Below, one piece after another: positions 26,629-34,668 of a stretch of DNA of 64,000 bases. Position 1 is the stretch's first letter. Each line of letters begins with the position of its first letter. The position numbers were made by a program, and so were the translations under genes. Source of the stretch: Pandoraea vervacti (GTDB lineage: Bacteria > Pseudomonadota > Gammaproteobacteria > Burkholderiales > Burkholderiaceae); assembly GCF_000934605.2 (NCBI RefSeq), contig NZ_CP010897.2, positions 4,588,001 through 4,652,000 on the forward strand. Reading direction: 5' to 3'. The notes under the pieces were generated by a model that saw only the letters and a program-made list of their open reading frames with translations, had not been told where the DNA came from and made no database searches.

Positions 26629-27719
26629 GCACGTTCCCCTGCGTAGACGAGTGTGCGCTCGGCAGGCACACGCAGCGGGACACGCTCGCCCACGGCATAG
26701 TCGCCCGGCAAGCGCGCGTAGAGCGGACCGAACGGCGAGGCCACCTTCAGCAACGAATCGCGACCGCCGTATTCCACCGTCTCGACGACCACTTCGAACG
26801 CATTGTCGTTCGCGGCCGGCGCGCGCTCGAAGTCGTCGGGACGAATCGCCACGCTCACCTGACCTTCGACCTTGCCGCCGCTCGCCGGCGGTTCCATGAG
26901 CACGCCGTCGAACGACGCACCGCCGCACGACACCCGCGCGTGCTCGCCCTGCGCCGACGTGATCGACACGTCGAGCACGTTGCGATAGCCCATGAAACGC
27001 GCCACGTGCAGATTGCGCGGGCGTGCGTACACCTCGCGCGGCGCACCGATCTGCTGCACGACACCCTCTTTCATCACGACGATGCGGTCCGCCATCGACA
27101 GCGCTTCGTCCTGATCGTGCGTGACGTAAATCGTAGCGCGATCGAGCTTGCCGTGAATGCGACGAATCTCGGCGCGCATCTCGATACGCAGCTTCGCGTC
27201 GAGGTTCGACAGCGGTTCGTCCATGAGCACCACCGGCGGTTCGATCACGATGGCGCGCGCAATCGCCACACGCTGCTGCTGGCCGCCGGACAACTGCCCG
27301 GGCAGCTTGCGCTCATGCCCCACGAGTTGCACGAGTTGCAGCGCTTCGCGCGCACGTTTCTCGATCTCGGCGCGCGGCACGCCACGCATGCGAAGGCCGA
27401 AGCCCACGTTATCGAGCACGCTCATATGCGGGAACAGGGCGTAGTTCTGGAACACCATGCCGAAGCCGCGCTTCTCGCTGGGCAGCACGTCGATTCGCTC
27501 GTCGTCGAGCCAGATCGCGCCGCCGGTGAGCGGCGTGAGTCCGGCAATACAGTTGAGCGCCGTGGATTTACCGCAACCGGACGGCCCCAGCAGGGCGATG
27601 AACTCGCCACGCTCGATGCACAGATCGAGGCCGTTCAGAGCGGCCACCGACTGCCCCTCGGCGTTGGTGAAGCTGCGCGCCACATTGTCGAGGCGCAATT
27701 GCTGAAAGTTGTGCTTCAT
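26625..27719 (-). CDS. ABC transporter ATP-binding protein, PotA-like
   Basis: 364 residues. Walker A GPSGCGKST (~residue 43), Q-loop (FQNYALFPHMSV), signature LSGGQQQRVAIARAI, Walker B VVLMDEPLSNLD and switch His in VTHDQDEAL are all intact. A TOBE-like C-terminal domain (VSVAIRPDDFERAP onward) is present, typical of polyamine, iron and sugar importers. Start at ATG 27719, 10 bp after the binding-protein stop. It is the energising subunit of the importer in this operon. Confidence 0.92.
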   Translation of the reverse strand: MKHNFQQLRLDNVARSFTNAEGQSVAALNGLDLCIERGEFIALLGPSGCGKSTALNCIAGLTPLTGGAIWLDDERIDVLPSEKRGFGMVFQNYALFPHMSVLDNVGFGLRMRGVPRAEIEKRAREALQLVQLVGHERKLPGQLSGGQQQRVAIARAIVIEPPVVLMDEPLSNLDAKLRIEMRAEIRRIHGKLDRATIYVTHDQDEALSMADRIVVMKEGVVQQIGAPREVYARPRNLHVARFMGYRNVLDVSITSAQGEHARVSCGGASFDGVLMEPPASGGKVEGQVSVAIRPDDFERAPAANDNAFEVVVETVEYGGRDSLLKVASPFGPLYARLPGDYAVGERVPLRVPAERTLVYAGERA

Positions 27720-27729
27720 GACGAAACCC

Positions 27730-28905
27730 TTATTTCGACTTCTGCGAACCGATCTCGGCATCCCACTTCTGGAACGCAGCCACCATCGCCGTCGCGTCGA
27801 GCGGCACCGCGTGCGGGAAGTCGGCGATGAGCTTCGCGTATTCCGGACGGCCATACTTCGCGATGGTTTCCTGGCTCTTCGCAGGTGCGGCAGACAGCGG
27901 CACGTCCTTGACCGCCGGGCCCGGATAGAAATAGCCGTCGTCGTACGTGAGCGCCTGTTGTGCCGGCTCCAGCATGAAGTTGATCAGCTTGATGATCACT
28001 TCCATCTTCTCTTTCGAGACGCCCTTGGGCACGACCATGTAGTGCGCATCGTTGACCCAGGTGAACTTGTCGAACGACTGCACCTTGAAGCTGGCGGGCA
28101 CGATGCCCAGCGCGCGTGGGTTGATGTCCCAGCCCGTGACGGTGACCGTCATGTCGCGACTGCCCTCGCCCAGTTCCTTCATCACGGCCGAGGTGCCGCC
28201 CGGATAATAAGGAATGCACGTGTCGAGTTCCTTGAGGAACGCCCACGTCTTGTCCCAGCCCTTGATCGGGTCATGCGGGTCCTTGTCGCCGAGCAGATAC
28301 GGCAGCCCCATCAGGAAGGTGCGGCCCGGACCGGAATTGGCCGGACGCGCGTAAATCAGCTTGCCCGGATTCGCCTTGCACCACGCGAGCAACTCGGCGG
28401 GCGTCTTCGGCGCATTCGCGACCTTCGCCGGGTTGTATTCGACGAGCGGGCCGGCCGGCATGAACGTCACCGTCAAGCCATAGCCCTTCGAGAGCTCCTG
28501 CATTGCGCGCACATTGGGCGCGTACTTGTCCAGCACGCCCGGCAGCTTCGCGCTGTAGTCGGGCAGCAGACGCTGCCAGAGGTTTTGCTGGATACCGGCG
28601 GCAAGCGCGTCGGTGCCGGTCAGCACGATATCGATGTCGGAACGCCCGGCGGCCTGCATGGCCTTGATCTTGCCCGGCAGTTGCGGCGCGGGGGCGTTGG
28701 TGAAGGTGATCTTGGAGACCAGATCCGGGTACTTGTCGCGGAAAGCCTCGAAGCCCTTTTGCGTGAGCGCCAGATTGCCCGCGACATCGACAACGTTAAG
28801 CGCGACCGGCGCAGCGCTTGCGGTGCTTGCGATGCTTCCCAGTACTGCGGCACATGCCACGGCGCCAAGTGTGCGCTGCCAGAATCCCCTGCGACTGAAG
28901 GTCAT
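27730..28905 (-). CDS. ABC transporter extracellular solute-binding protein
   Basis: 391 residues with a signal peptide carrying a twin-arginine-like start (MTFSRRGFWQRTLG) and cleavage near TASAAP. The rest is a periplasmic binding protein of the iron/polyamine/thiamine cluster (SDIDIVLTGTDALAAGIQQN, DINPRALGIVPASFKVQSFD). GGAG precedes the ATG. It is first in the importer operon, divergent from gudD, with an operator-like dyad 29-43 bp upstream. Because regulator and enzymes are all for aldarates, I infer sugar-acid uptake rather than polyamines. Confidence 0.85.
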   Translation of the reverse strand: MTFSRRGFWQRTLGAVACAAVLGSIASTASAAPVALNVVDVAGNLALTQKGFEAFRDKYPDLVSKITFTNAPAPQLPGKIKAMQAAGRSDIDIVLTGTDALAAGIQQNLWQRLLPDYSAKLPGVLDKYAPNVRAMQELSKGYGLTVTFMPAGPLVEYNPAKVANAPKTPAELLAWCKANPGKLIYARPANSGPGRTFLMGLPYLLGDKDPHDPIKGWDKTWAFLKELDTCIPYYPGGTSAVMKELGEGSRDMTVTVTGWDINPRALGIVPASFKVQSFDKFTWVNDAHYMVVPKGVSKEKMEVIIKLINFMLEPAQQALTYDDGYFYPGPAVKDVPLSAAPAKSQETIAKYGRPEYAKLIADFPHAVPLDATAMVAAFQKWDAEIGSQKSK

Positions 28906-28933
28906 GCTGTCTCCTTTGGTTAGATTTCTCGTA

Positions 28934-28948
28934 AGTCATCATATGACT
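28934..28948. promoter_or_regulatory. Candidate GntR operator, importer side
   Basis: A perfect dyad AGTCAT-CAT-ATGACT. On the minus strand the core is GTCATATGATGAC, differing from the gudD-side core at one position. It lies 29 bp before the binding-protein start codon. Confidence 0.7.
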
Positions 28949-29122
28949 GAGTTTTCGATTTTGCAATTAGGAGACATGCCAAATCGCCTCAGAGGTTTCC
29001 CTAAGAAATCGAGAAATCCTTGTTTCATCTGGCTCAACGAGGCAGTCTCATCAGGAATCCGAGCATTTTCTCAGGGATTTCACCGATGGAGAGACGTCCG
29101 GTGCGTCACCTAAATTACGGCC

Positions 29123-29138
29123 AGTCATACGATGACGT
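29123..29138. promoter_or_regulatory. Candidate GntR operator, gudD side
   Basis: Core GTCATACGATGAC (29124-29136), a 5-bp inverted repeat (GTCAT/ATGAC) around ACG, placed 87 bp before the gudD start. Confidence 0.7.
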
Positions 29139-29224
29139 AAAAGTGACACGAACCACGAGATAGAAGACGGAGATAACGTCGCCATCGACGCCACGCGTGC
29201 GGTGGGGACCGAGGAAAAGTTGCC

Positions 29225-30499
29225 GTGAAAATCCAGCGCATCAAGATCACCCCGATTGCATTTCGCGACCCGCCGCTGCTCAACGCAGCGGGTATCCATG
29301 AACCGTATGCGCTGCGCTCGATCATCGAGATCGAGACCGACAACGGGCATGTCGGACTGGGCGAGACTTACGGCGACGAGCCGGTGCTCGCCCTGCTCGA
29401 AAACGCCCGCCCCCACCTGATCGGCATGGATCCTTTCGACACGAACGGGCTGCGCGCACGCGTTGCGGCAGTCGTGCGTCAGGGGGTGGGCGGCGAGCGC
29501 GTCGAATACGAACTGGCGCCGGGCACCGATCCCCGCAAGGACGCCGAGAAGATCTATTCCGCGTTCGAAGTGCCGTTTCTCGATTTGCAGGCGCGGCATC
29601 TGGGCGTGCCGCTCGTCGAGTTGCTCGGCGGCGCGGTGCGTCAGGAAGTGCAGTACAGCGCGTATCTGTTCTTCAAGTACGCGCAGCACATCGATTCGCC
29701 GTATCCCCCCGACAGCTGGGGCGAGACGCTCAACGCCGAGCAACTCGTCGCGCAGGCGCGCTTCATGATCGACACCTATGGCTTTGGCAGCATCAAGCTC
29801 AAGGCCGGCGTGCTCGAACCGACGCAAGAGGTGAAGTGCCTCAAGGCGCTCAAGCGGGCATTCCCCGACAAGCCGCTGCGCATCGACCCGAACGGCAACT
29901 GGTCGCTCGCCACCGCGATTGCCATGGGCCGCGAGCTCGCCGGCGACCTCGAATACTACGAAGACCCCACGCCCACGCTCGAAGGCATGGCGGCGTTGCA
30001 TGAGGCGACCGGCATGCCGCTCGCCACGAACATGGTCGTCACCGATCTCCGTCAGTTCCGCGAGAACGTGCGTCTGAACGGCGCACAGATCATCCTCTCC
30101 GATCACCACTACTGGGGCGGCCTGCGCGACACCCAGCTTCTCGCGCGCATGTGCGAGACCTTCGACCTGGGACTGTCGATGCATTCCAACTCGCATCTCG
30201 GCATCAGCCTGATGGCGATGACGCATCTGGCCGCGAGCGTGCCGCGTCTGTCCTATGCGTGCGATACGCACTACCCGTGGCAGGAGGCGGACGAAGAAGT
30301 CGTGCGCGGCGGAAAGATCGCGATTCGCAACGGCGCTGTCGCCATCACGAAAGCCCCGGGTCTCGGCCTCGACATCGATCAGGACCAGTTGGCGAAGCTC
30401 CATGAGCAATATCTGCGCTGCGGACTGCGCACACGCAACGACGCGGTGCAGATGCGCAAGTACCGGCCCGACTGGAGCGGCAAGGCGCCGCGATTCTGA
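29225..30499 (+). CDS. gudD: Glucarate dehydratase
   Basis: 424 residues of the enolase superfamily. It dehydrates D-glucarate (and often idarate) to 5-dehydro-4-deoxyglucarate, feeding KdgD. Visible features are the capping start (RDPPLLNAAGIHEPYALRSI), the Lys pair region FGSIKLKAG, RIDPNGNW (metal Asp), YYEDP (metal Glu), ATNMVVT and the catalytic His in LSMHSNSHLGISLMAM. The Tyr-Pro-rich loop (SPYPPDSWG) is typical of glucarate dehydratases. It starts with ATG 29225 and is followed by the porin after 165 bp. Confidence 0.93.
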   Translation: MKIQRIKITPIAFRDPPLLNAAGIHEPYALRSIIEIETDNGHVGLGETYGDEPVLALLENARPHLIGMDPFDTNGLRARVAAVVRQGVGGERVEYELAPGTDPRKDAEKIYSAFEVPFLDLQARHLGVPLVELLGGAVRQEVQYSAYLFFKYAQHIDSPYPPDSWGETLNAEQLVAQARFMIDTYGFGSIKLKAGVLEPTQEVKCLKALKRAFPDKPLRIDPNGNWSLATAIAMGRELAGDLEYYEDPTPTLEGMAALHEATGMPLATNMVVTDLRQFRENVRLNGAQIILSDHHYWGGLRDTQLLARMCETFDLGLSMHSNSHLGISLMAMTHLAASVPRLSYACDTHYPWQEADEEVVRGGKIAIRNGAVAITKAPGLGLDIDQDQLAKLHEQYLRCGLRTRNDAVQMRKYRPDWSGKAPRF

Positions 30500-30664
30500 A
30501 CGCCGCGCCGCATGAGAGAAGACCGACGAACACCACCGGACACCACAGCAGCACCTTCAGCACCGGCTGCATGTACTGCCAACACAGACCGGCAGCACGC
30601 ATCAGCCTGCATCACCCCGATAGGCGAAGTCCAAGAAAGAAAACACATCAAAAGAGGAGAAGTC

Positions 30665-31837
30665 GTGAGACATTCGAAACTGTTTGCCGGCCTGGTTTTG
30701 GCCGGTGTCGCCGCCGGCGCCATGCCGGCGTTTGCGCAGTCGAACGTGACGCTGTACGGGATCGTCGACGACGCGCTGACTTACAGCAGCAATCAGAACG
30801 GCAAGTCGAACACGTATCTGCGTAACGGCAACCTCGCGGGCAGCCGCTGGGGTCTGCGCGGCACGGAAGACCTCGGTGGGGGCACCAAAGCGCTCTTCCA
30901 GCTGGAGAACGGTTTCGACGTCAACAACGGCGCGTTCAGTTCGTCGGGCGTGATGTTCAACCGTCAGGCGTTCGTCAGCCTGAAGAACGACAGCGCCGGC
31001 ACGTTCACGATCGGGCGTCAGTACTCGCCGTACTACCTCTTGGTCGGCACCATCGGGCCGGTCGCCTACGTGACGGGCGCGACCGGTGCGCACCCGGGCG
31101 ATATCGACGGCCTCGATACGACCATTCGCATCAACAATTCGGTTACCTACACGTCGCCCGTGCTGTGGGGCGTGACGGCAAGCCTGCAATACGGCTTCGG
31201 CGGTCAGCCCGGCGCGATGGGCAAGGGCAACACGTTCTCCGGCGCGCTGCGCTACGACGGCGGCCCGTTGTCGCTGGCAGCAGGTTACCTGCGCCTGAAC
31301 AACATCGGCGGCGGCACAACGTGGAACAGCACATCGACGGGCGTGCCGGGCACCTCCGCCGTCAACCAGGGCTACGTGACGGCCGACTCGCTGCAACACA
31401 TTGCCGTGGCCGGTATCTACACCCTGGGCAGCGTGACGCTGGGGGCCAGCTACAGCAACGTGCAATACAAGCCGGGCGCGGCGTCGCTGTTCCATGACAG
31501 CGCGATCTTCAACACGGCGGGCGTGCATGCGTCATGGACCGTGTCGCCGCAGTGGCGCCTGGCCGCCGCGTACAGCTACACCGCGGCATCGAAGGCCAAC
31601 GGCATCACCGACGCCGCCACGTATCACCAGGTGTCGCTGGCCCAGGTCTACTCGCTCTCGAAGCGCACGTCGCTCTATGCGCTCGAAGCCTGGCAGCACG
31701 CCAACGGCAAGTCGCTGTCGGCCAATGGCGTGAGCATCATCAATGCGGGTCCGGTGGTGGGCGATTCGCAGAACAGCACGCCGTCGGCGACGAGTTCGCA
31801 GTTCGTCGGCATGCTCGGGATTCGCGTCGATTTCTGA
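30665..31837 (+). CDS. Outer-membrane porin, Gram-negative trimeric type
   Basis: 390 residues. A signal peptide (RHSKLFAGLVLAGVAAGAMP, cleaved after FAQ) leads into the burkholderial porin start SNVTLYGIVDDALTYSSNQN. Later come SRWGLRGTEDLGGGTKALFQ, FNRQAFVSLKNDSAGTFTIG with RQYSPYY, and the terminal strand GMLGIRVDF with final Phe needed for assembly. The GTG at 30665 is the start because AGGAG sits 5-6 nt upstream; the ATG frames upstream are non-coding. Downstream of gudD and before the regulator gene, it probably admits the sugar acids. Confidence 0.92.
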   Translation: MRHSKLFAGLVLAGVAAGAMPAFAQSNVTLYGIVDDALTYSSNQNGKSNTYLRNGNLAGSRWGLRGTEDLGGGTKALFQLENGFDVNNGAFSSSGVMFNRQAFVSLKNDSAGTFTIGRQYSPYYLLVGTIGPVAYVTGATGAHPGDIDGLDTTIRINNSVTYTSPVLWGVTASLQYGFGGQPGAMGKGNTFSGALRYDGGPLSLAAGYLRLNNIGGGTTWNSTSTGVPGTSAVNQGYVTADSLQHIAVAGIYTLGSVTLGASYSNVQYKPGAASLFHDSAIFNTAGVHASWTVSPQWRLAAAYSYTAASKANGITDAATYHQVSLAQVYSLSKRTSLYALEAWQHANGKSLSANGVSIINAGPVVGDSQNSTPSATSSQFVGMLGIRVDF

Positions 31838-31862
31838 TGCGCGCCCGTGTGTAGCAAGCTGT

Positions 31863-31893
31863 CCGGACCGACGCCGTGCGCGCGCCGGTCCGG
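31863..31893 (+). terminator. Hairpin after the porin gene
   Basis: CCGGACCG (31863-31870) pairs with CGGTCCGG (31886-31893) around a GC-rich loop, 25 nt after the stop. There is no U-run, so it may be an attenuating or stabilising stem. Confidence 0.45.
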
Positions 31894-31995
31894 GCGGTCA
31901 TGAGTGGTCGCGAGAAGTCGCACAATGAAGTCTTGTCGGCCGTCGGCGCCCGGTATTTCCGAGGTTGTGGCGCCGGCGGTCGATCCTTATCGGTT

Positions 31996-32011
31996 GTCGT
32001 ATGTATGCGAC
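31996..32011. promoter_or_regulatory. Possible autoregulatory dyad before the GntR gene
   Basis: gtcgtatgtatgcgac is an imperfect inverted repeat (GTCG...CGAC) about 70 bp before the regulator start. It resembles but does not match the GTCATAYGATGAC core. Confidence 0.35.
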
Positions 32012-32081
32012 GGTCGATAAGGTAAACTGGGGGCGCCTTTTGTCGTTACGTCGTTATCGTCACCCCTATTTCACCGACGCC

Positions 32082-32834
32082 ATGTCCATGACCAGCCCGT
32101 TGCCCGCACGTCCTCGCCGCAAGTCTCGCAGCCTCACGGAGGAGGTGGTGAGCGCCTTGTCCGAGCAGATTCGCGCCGGCACGTTCCGCCCGGGCGACAA
32201 GTTGCCGACCGAGTCGGCCATCATGGAGAGTCTGGGCGTGAGCCGTACGGTCGTGCGCGAAGCGATTTCGCGTCTGCAAGCGGCGCAACTGGTCGAGACG
32301 CGCCACGGCATCGGCACCTTCGTGCTGGAAGCGCCGCGAGAGAATGCCCTGCAAGTCGACACCAACAGCATTCTCACGATGCTCGACGTCATGGCGATTC
32401 TGGAACTGCGTATTTCGCTGGAAACGGAAGCGGCGGGGCTTGCCGCGAACCGTCGTACGGACGCGCAGCTCAAGGCCATGCGTCAGGCGCTGGACGATTT
32501 CGAGATGCACGTGCGAGAGCGCACGGGCAATGCAGTGACGGCCGACGTGGCGTTCCACCTGCAAGTGGCCAGTGCGACGGGGAACCGCTACTTTCACGAC
32601 ATCCTCGAACAACTCGGCAACACGATCATCCCGCGCACGCGGGTGAATTCGGCTGCGCTGGCCGACGACGATCAGGTGTCGTATCTGAATCGCGTGAATC
32701 GCGAGCATGAAGACATCTACAACGCCATCGCACGACGCGACCCGGAAGCGGCGCGCGCCGCGATGCGCACACATCTGACCAACAGTCGGGAGCGCCTGCG
32801 CCGCGCGCAGGAATCGGCCGGCTCGCAGAGCTGA
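32082..32834 (+). CDS. FadR-type GntR transcriptional regulator of the aldarate locus
   Basis: 250 residues. The N-terminal winged helix (SLTEEVVSALSEQIRAGTFR, then PGDKLPTESAIMESLGVSRT with VVREAISRLQAAQLVETRHG) and the all-helical FCD effector domain (ILELRISLETEAAGLAANRR, then VAFHLQVASATGNRYFHDIL and REHEDIYNAIARRDPEAARA) are complete. FCD proteins commonly respond to sugar acids or dicarboxylates. It is adjacent to the glucarate genes and the shared dyads upstream of four genes are its likely targets. ATG 32082 was chosen because the extra upstream frame reads through the promoter. Confidence 0.9.
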   Translation: MSMTSPLPARPRRKSRSLTEEVVSALSEQIRAGTFRPGDKLPTESAIMESLGVSRTVVREAISRLQAAQLVETRHGIGTFVLEAPRENALQVDTNSILTMLDVMAILELRISLETEAAGLAANRRTDAQLKAMRQALDDFEMHVRERTGNAVTADVAFHLQVASATGNRYFHDILEQLGNTIIPRTRVNSAALADDDQVSYLNRVNREHEDIYNAIARRDPEAARAAMRTHLTNSRERLRRAQESAGSQS

Positions 32835-32882
32835 GAGCTGAGGCACGAGATCACGAGGCACGAGATCATAAGACAGGCAACG

Positions 32883-32907
32883 AAGGCGCTCAGGCGCCTT
32901 TCTTTTT
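32883..32907 (+). terminator. Intrinsic terminator after the GntR gene
   Basis: AAGGCGC (32883-32889), loop TCAG, GCGCCTT (32894-32900), then TCTTTTT. It is 48 nt beyond the stop, close to the end of the convergent flavoprotein gene. Confidence 0.88.
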
Positions 32908-32916
32908 GTCCGGACG

Positions 32917-33534
32917 CTATCGACAACGCTCGACATCGTCGCCCATCGACGGCACCGCCGTTCGGTCGATGTGCGACTCGGTCTGCCAGAGCTTCGCGCG
33001 GTTGATTGCCTTGCCGCAGTGGAACAGGACTTCGTCGATCGTCACCACGATGACTGTCTTCGGTGTGCGCTCTCCTTGCCTGCAACGCGCGAGCAACACC
33101 GGGTCGAGCGCGATGCGCGCATGGCCGTTGATACGCATGAAGACTTCGAGCCCCGGGAAGAGAAACAGCATGCCAATACGGTCGTCTTCCGTCAGATTGC
33201 GCAGCGAGGCGATGCGGTTGTTGCCCGGCCAGTCGGCGAACGCCACCGTCTTCTCGTCGAGCACCTTGACGAAGCCGGGTTCGCCGCCGCGCGGCGAGGC
33301 ATCGAGCCCCTGCGCGCTGCCGGTCGCCACGCAGAAGAAAGTGGCAATGTCGAGATAAGCGATGTGAAAGGGCAGCAAGTGGGACAGCACGCCTTTGACG
33401 ATCGTCTCCGAGGGCGGATCGTAAAGTCGGTCGAGGTCGACGCCTGACACGACAGGCCCCGTAGTGTCGATATCTGCCTCGATATCAGCATCAATACCGG
33501 CATCGGCGGCAGCGGAATGAGTGGGCAACGACAT
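32917..33534 (-). CDS. PPOX-type FMN-dependent flavoprotein (MSMEG_1061-like)
   Basis: 205 residues of the pyridoxamine-phosphate-oxidase-like split-barrel fold. Landmarks are IAYLDIATFFCVATGSAQG, LDASPRGGEPGFVKVLDEKT, FADWPGNNRIASLRNLTEDD (FMN contacts), IGMLFLFPGLEVFMRINGHA and VIVVTIDEVLFHCGKAINRA. Members reduce or oxidise small substrates with FMN; the substrate is unknown. ATG 33534 has AAGGAG upstream. Divergent from an AraC gene, with a perfect dyad between them. Confidence 0.85.
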   Translation of the reverse strand: MSLPTHSAAADAGIDADIEADIDTTGPVVSGVDLDRLYDPPSETIVKGVLSHLLPFHIAYLDIATFFCVATGSAQGLDASPRGGEPGFVKVLDEKTVAFADWPGNNRIASLRNLTEDDRIGMLFLFPGLEVFMRINGHARIALDPVLLARCRQGERTPKTVIVVTIDEVLFHCGKAINRAKLWQTESHIDRTAVPSMGDDVERCR

Positions 33535-33594
33535 GGCGACGCTCCTTAGAGAACACAGGTCGAGCATAGCGCCCCAATTCTTGGCGCTGATAGA

Positions 33595-33614
33595 CTATTG
33601 ATGCCATTCAATAG
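33595..33614. promoter_or_regulatory. Perfect dyad between flavoprotein and AraC genes
   Basis: CTATTGA (33595-33601) and TCAATAG (33608-33614) are exact inverted repeats around TGCCAT. It lies 12 bp before the AraC start and 60 bp before the flavoprotein start, a natural regulator-binding or overlapping promoter position. Confidence 0.65.
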
Positions 33615-33626
33615 TGATTTGACGCC

Positions 33627-34463
33627 ATGAATCTGCCGGAGCACCTCAAAGCGAAGATGGCGCGCGTGCAGCATATGGACGCGAGCGATCCACCGCTCAT
33701 TGCGCTCGTCGGTCGGGAAAGCACGTCCCGCGTGTCGCAGACGCATCAGCATGCGGCGGGCCAACTGCTCGGACTTTTCAGCGGACTGATTTCCGTTCGC
33801 ACGACCCTCGGCACGTGGGTCGTACCGACGTCCCGCGCCGTCTGGGTGCCGCCGAACTGTCCGCATGCGGCGTTCTCGCATGGTCCGTTCAACGGCTGGG
33901 CGGTGTACGTGCGACCGAATCGATGCGCGGGCCTGCCCGAGCAACCTCGCGCCATTGAAGTGTCCGGCTTGCTGCGCGAGGCGGTGGTCCGTGCCGCGCA
34001 ATGGGACATGGTGGCGCCGGACCGGGCGCAAACGCACGTCATGGACGTGATCCTTGACGAGATCGCCGCCAGCCGCGCCGACACGTTCAGCCTGCCGATG
34101 CCACGCGACGCCCGGTTGCGGCGCATCGCCGCGGCGCTCGTCGACCATCCGGCGGATTCGCGCTCGCTCGACGCGTGGGCCGACTGGGCGAGCACTACCG
34201 CACGTACGGTGAGTCGCCGCTTTGTTCTCGAGACCGGCCTGACGTTTACCGCGTGGCGCCAGCGCGCGCGACTGCTGCGTGGACTGGAACTACTGGCCAC
34301 GGGACAACCGGTGGGGTCCGTCGCACTCGATCTCGGCTACGACAACGCCAGTGCGTTCATCGCAGTGTTCAAGCGCACGTTCCATACAACGCCCAGGCGC
34401 TACTTTGAGACCGACCTGCCGAAGATTGTGGATGTCAGCGTGACCGACAACGAAATGCGTTAA
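33627..34463 (+). CDS. AraC-family transcriptional regulator
   Basis: 278 residues. The N-terminal cupin-like sensor domain (QTHQHAAGQLLGLFSGLISV, VWVPPNCPHAAFSHGPFNGW) is followed by the double HTH at the C terminus (RSLDAWADWASTTARTVSRR, then GLTFTAWRQRARLLRGLELL and VALDLGYDNASAFIAVFKRT with PRRYF). The effector is unknown. Divergent from the PPOX gene, it likely controls that gene and itself. Confidence 0.9.
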   Translation: MNLPEHLKAKMARVQHMDASDPPLIALVGRESTSRVSQTHQHAAGQLLGLFSGLISVRTTLGTWVVPTSRAVWVPPNCPHAAFSHGPFNGWAVYVRPNRCAGLPEQPRAIEVSGLLREAVVRAAQWDMVAPDRAQTHVMDVILDEIAASRADTFSLPMPRDARLRRIAAALVDHPADSRSLDAWADWASTTARTVSRRFVLETGLTFTAWRQRARLLRGLELLATGQPVGSVALDLGYDNASAFIAVFKRTFHTTPRRYFETDLPKIVDVSVTDNEMR

Positions 34464-34668
34464 CGCGGCGCGCCTCCATGGCACGGGAAGTCGGTTTTGC
34501 AAGCCAGTCGGGATTGGGAGGGATCCGGAGGAATTAGGAAGGTTTTGGAGTGCGCGGAACTAAAGCGGATCGAGGTGGGCGTATCGATCGTTCGACGGAG
34601 TGTTGCAAGCGCACGTCACGAAGTAGGATGAGCATCGTTCCGTGACCTCTCCCGATAGCGCGACGACC

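Larger units (their letters stand above)
28906..29224. promoter_or_regulatory. Divergent promoter region, importer/gudD
   Basis: 319 bp without a gene. It holds two operator-like dyads, one close to each start, and AT-rich stretches suitable for promoters. It is the counterpart of the garD/kdgD region. Confidence 0.6.

Noticed and set aside
26472..27830. 452-codon plus-strand frame
   Set aside because: Antisense shadow of the ABC ATPase and permease genes.
30512..30664. Upstream extension of the porin
   Set aside because: A GTG with strong AGGAG at 30665 begins a proper signal peptide; the extension would hide it.
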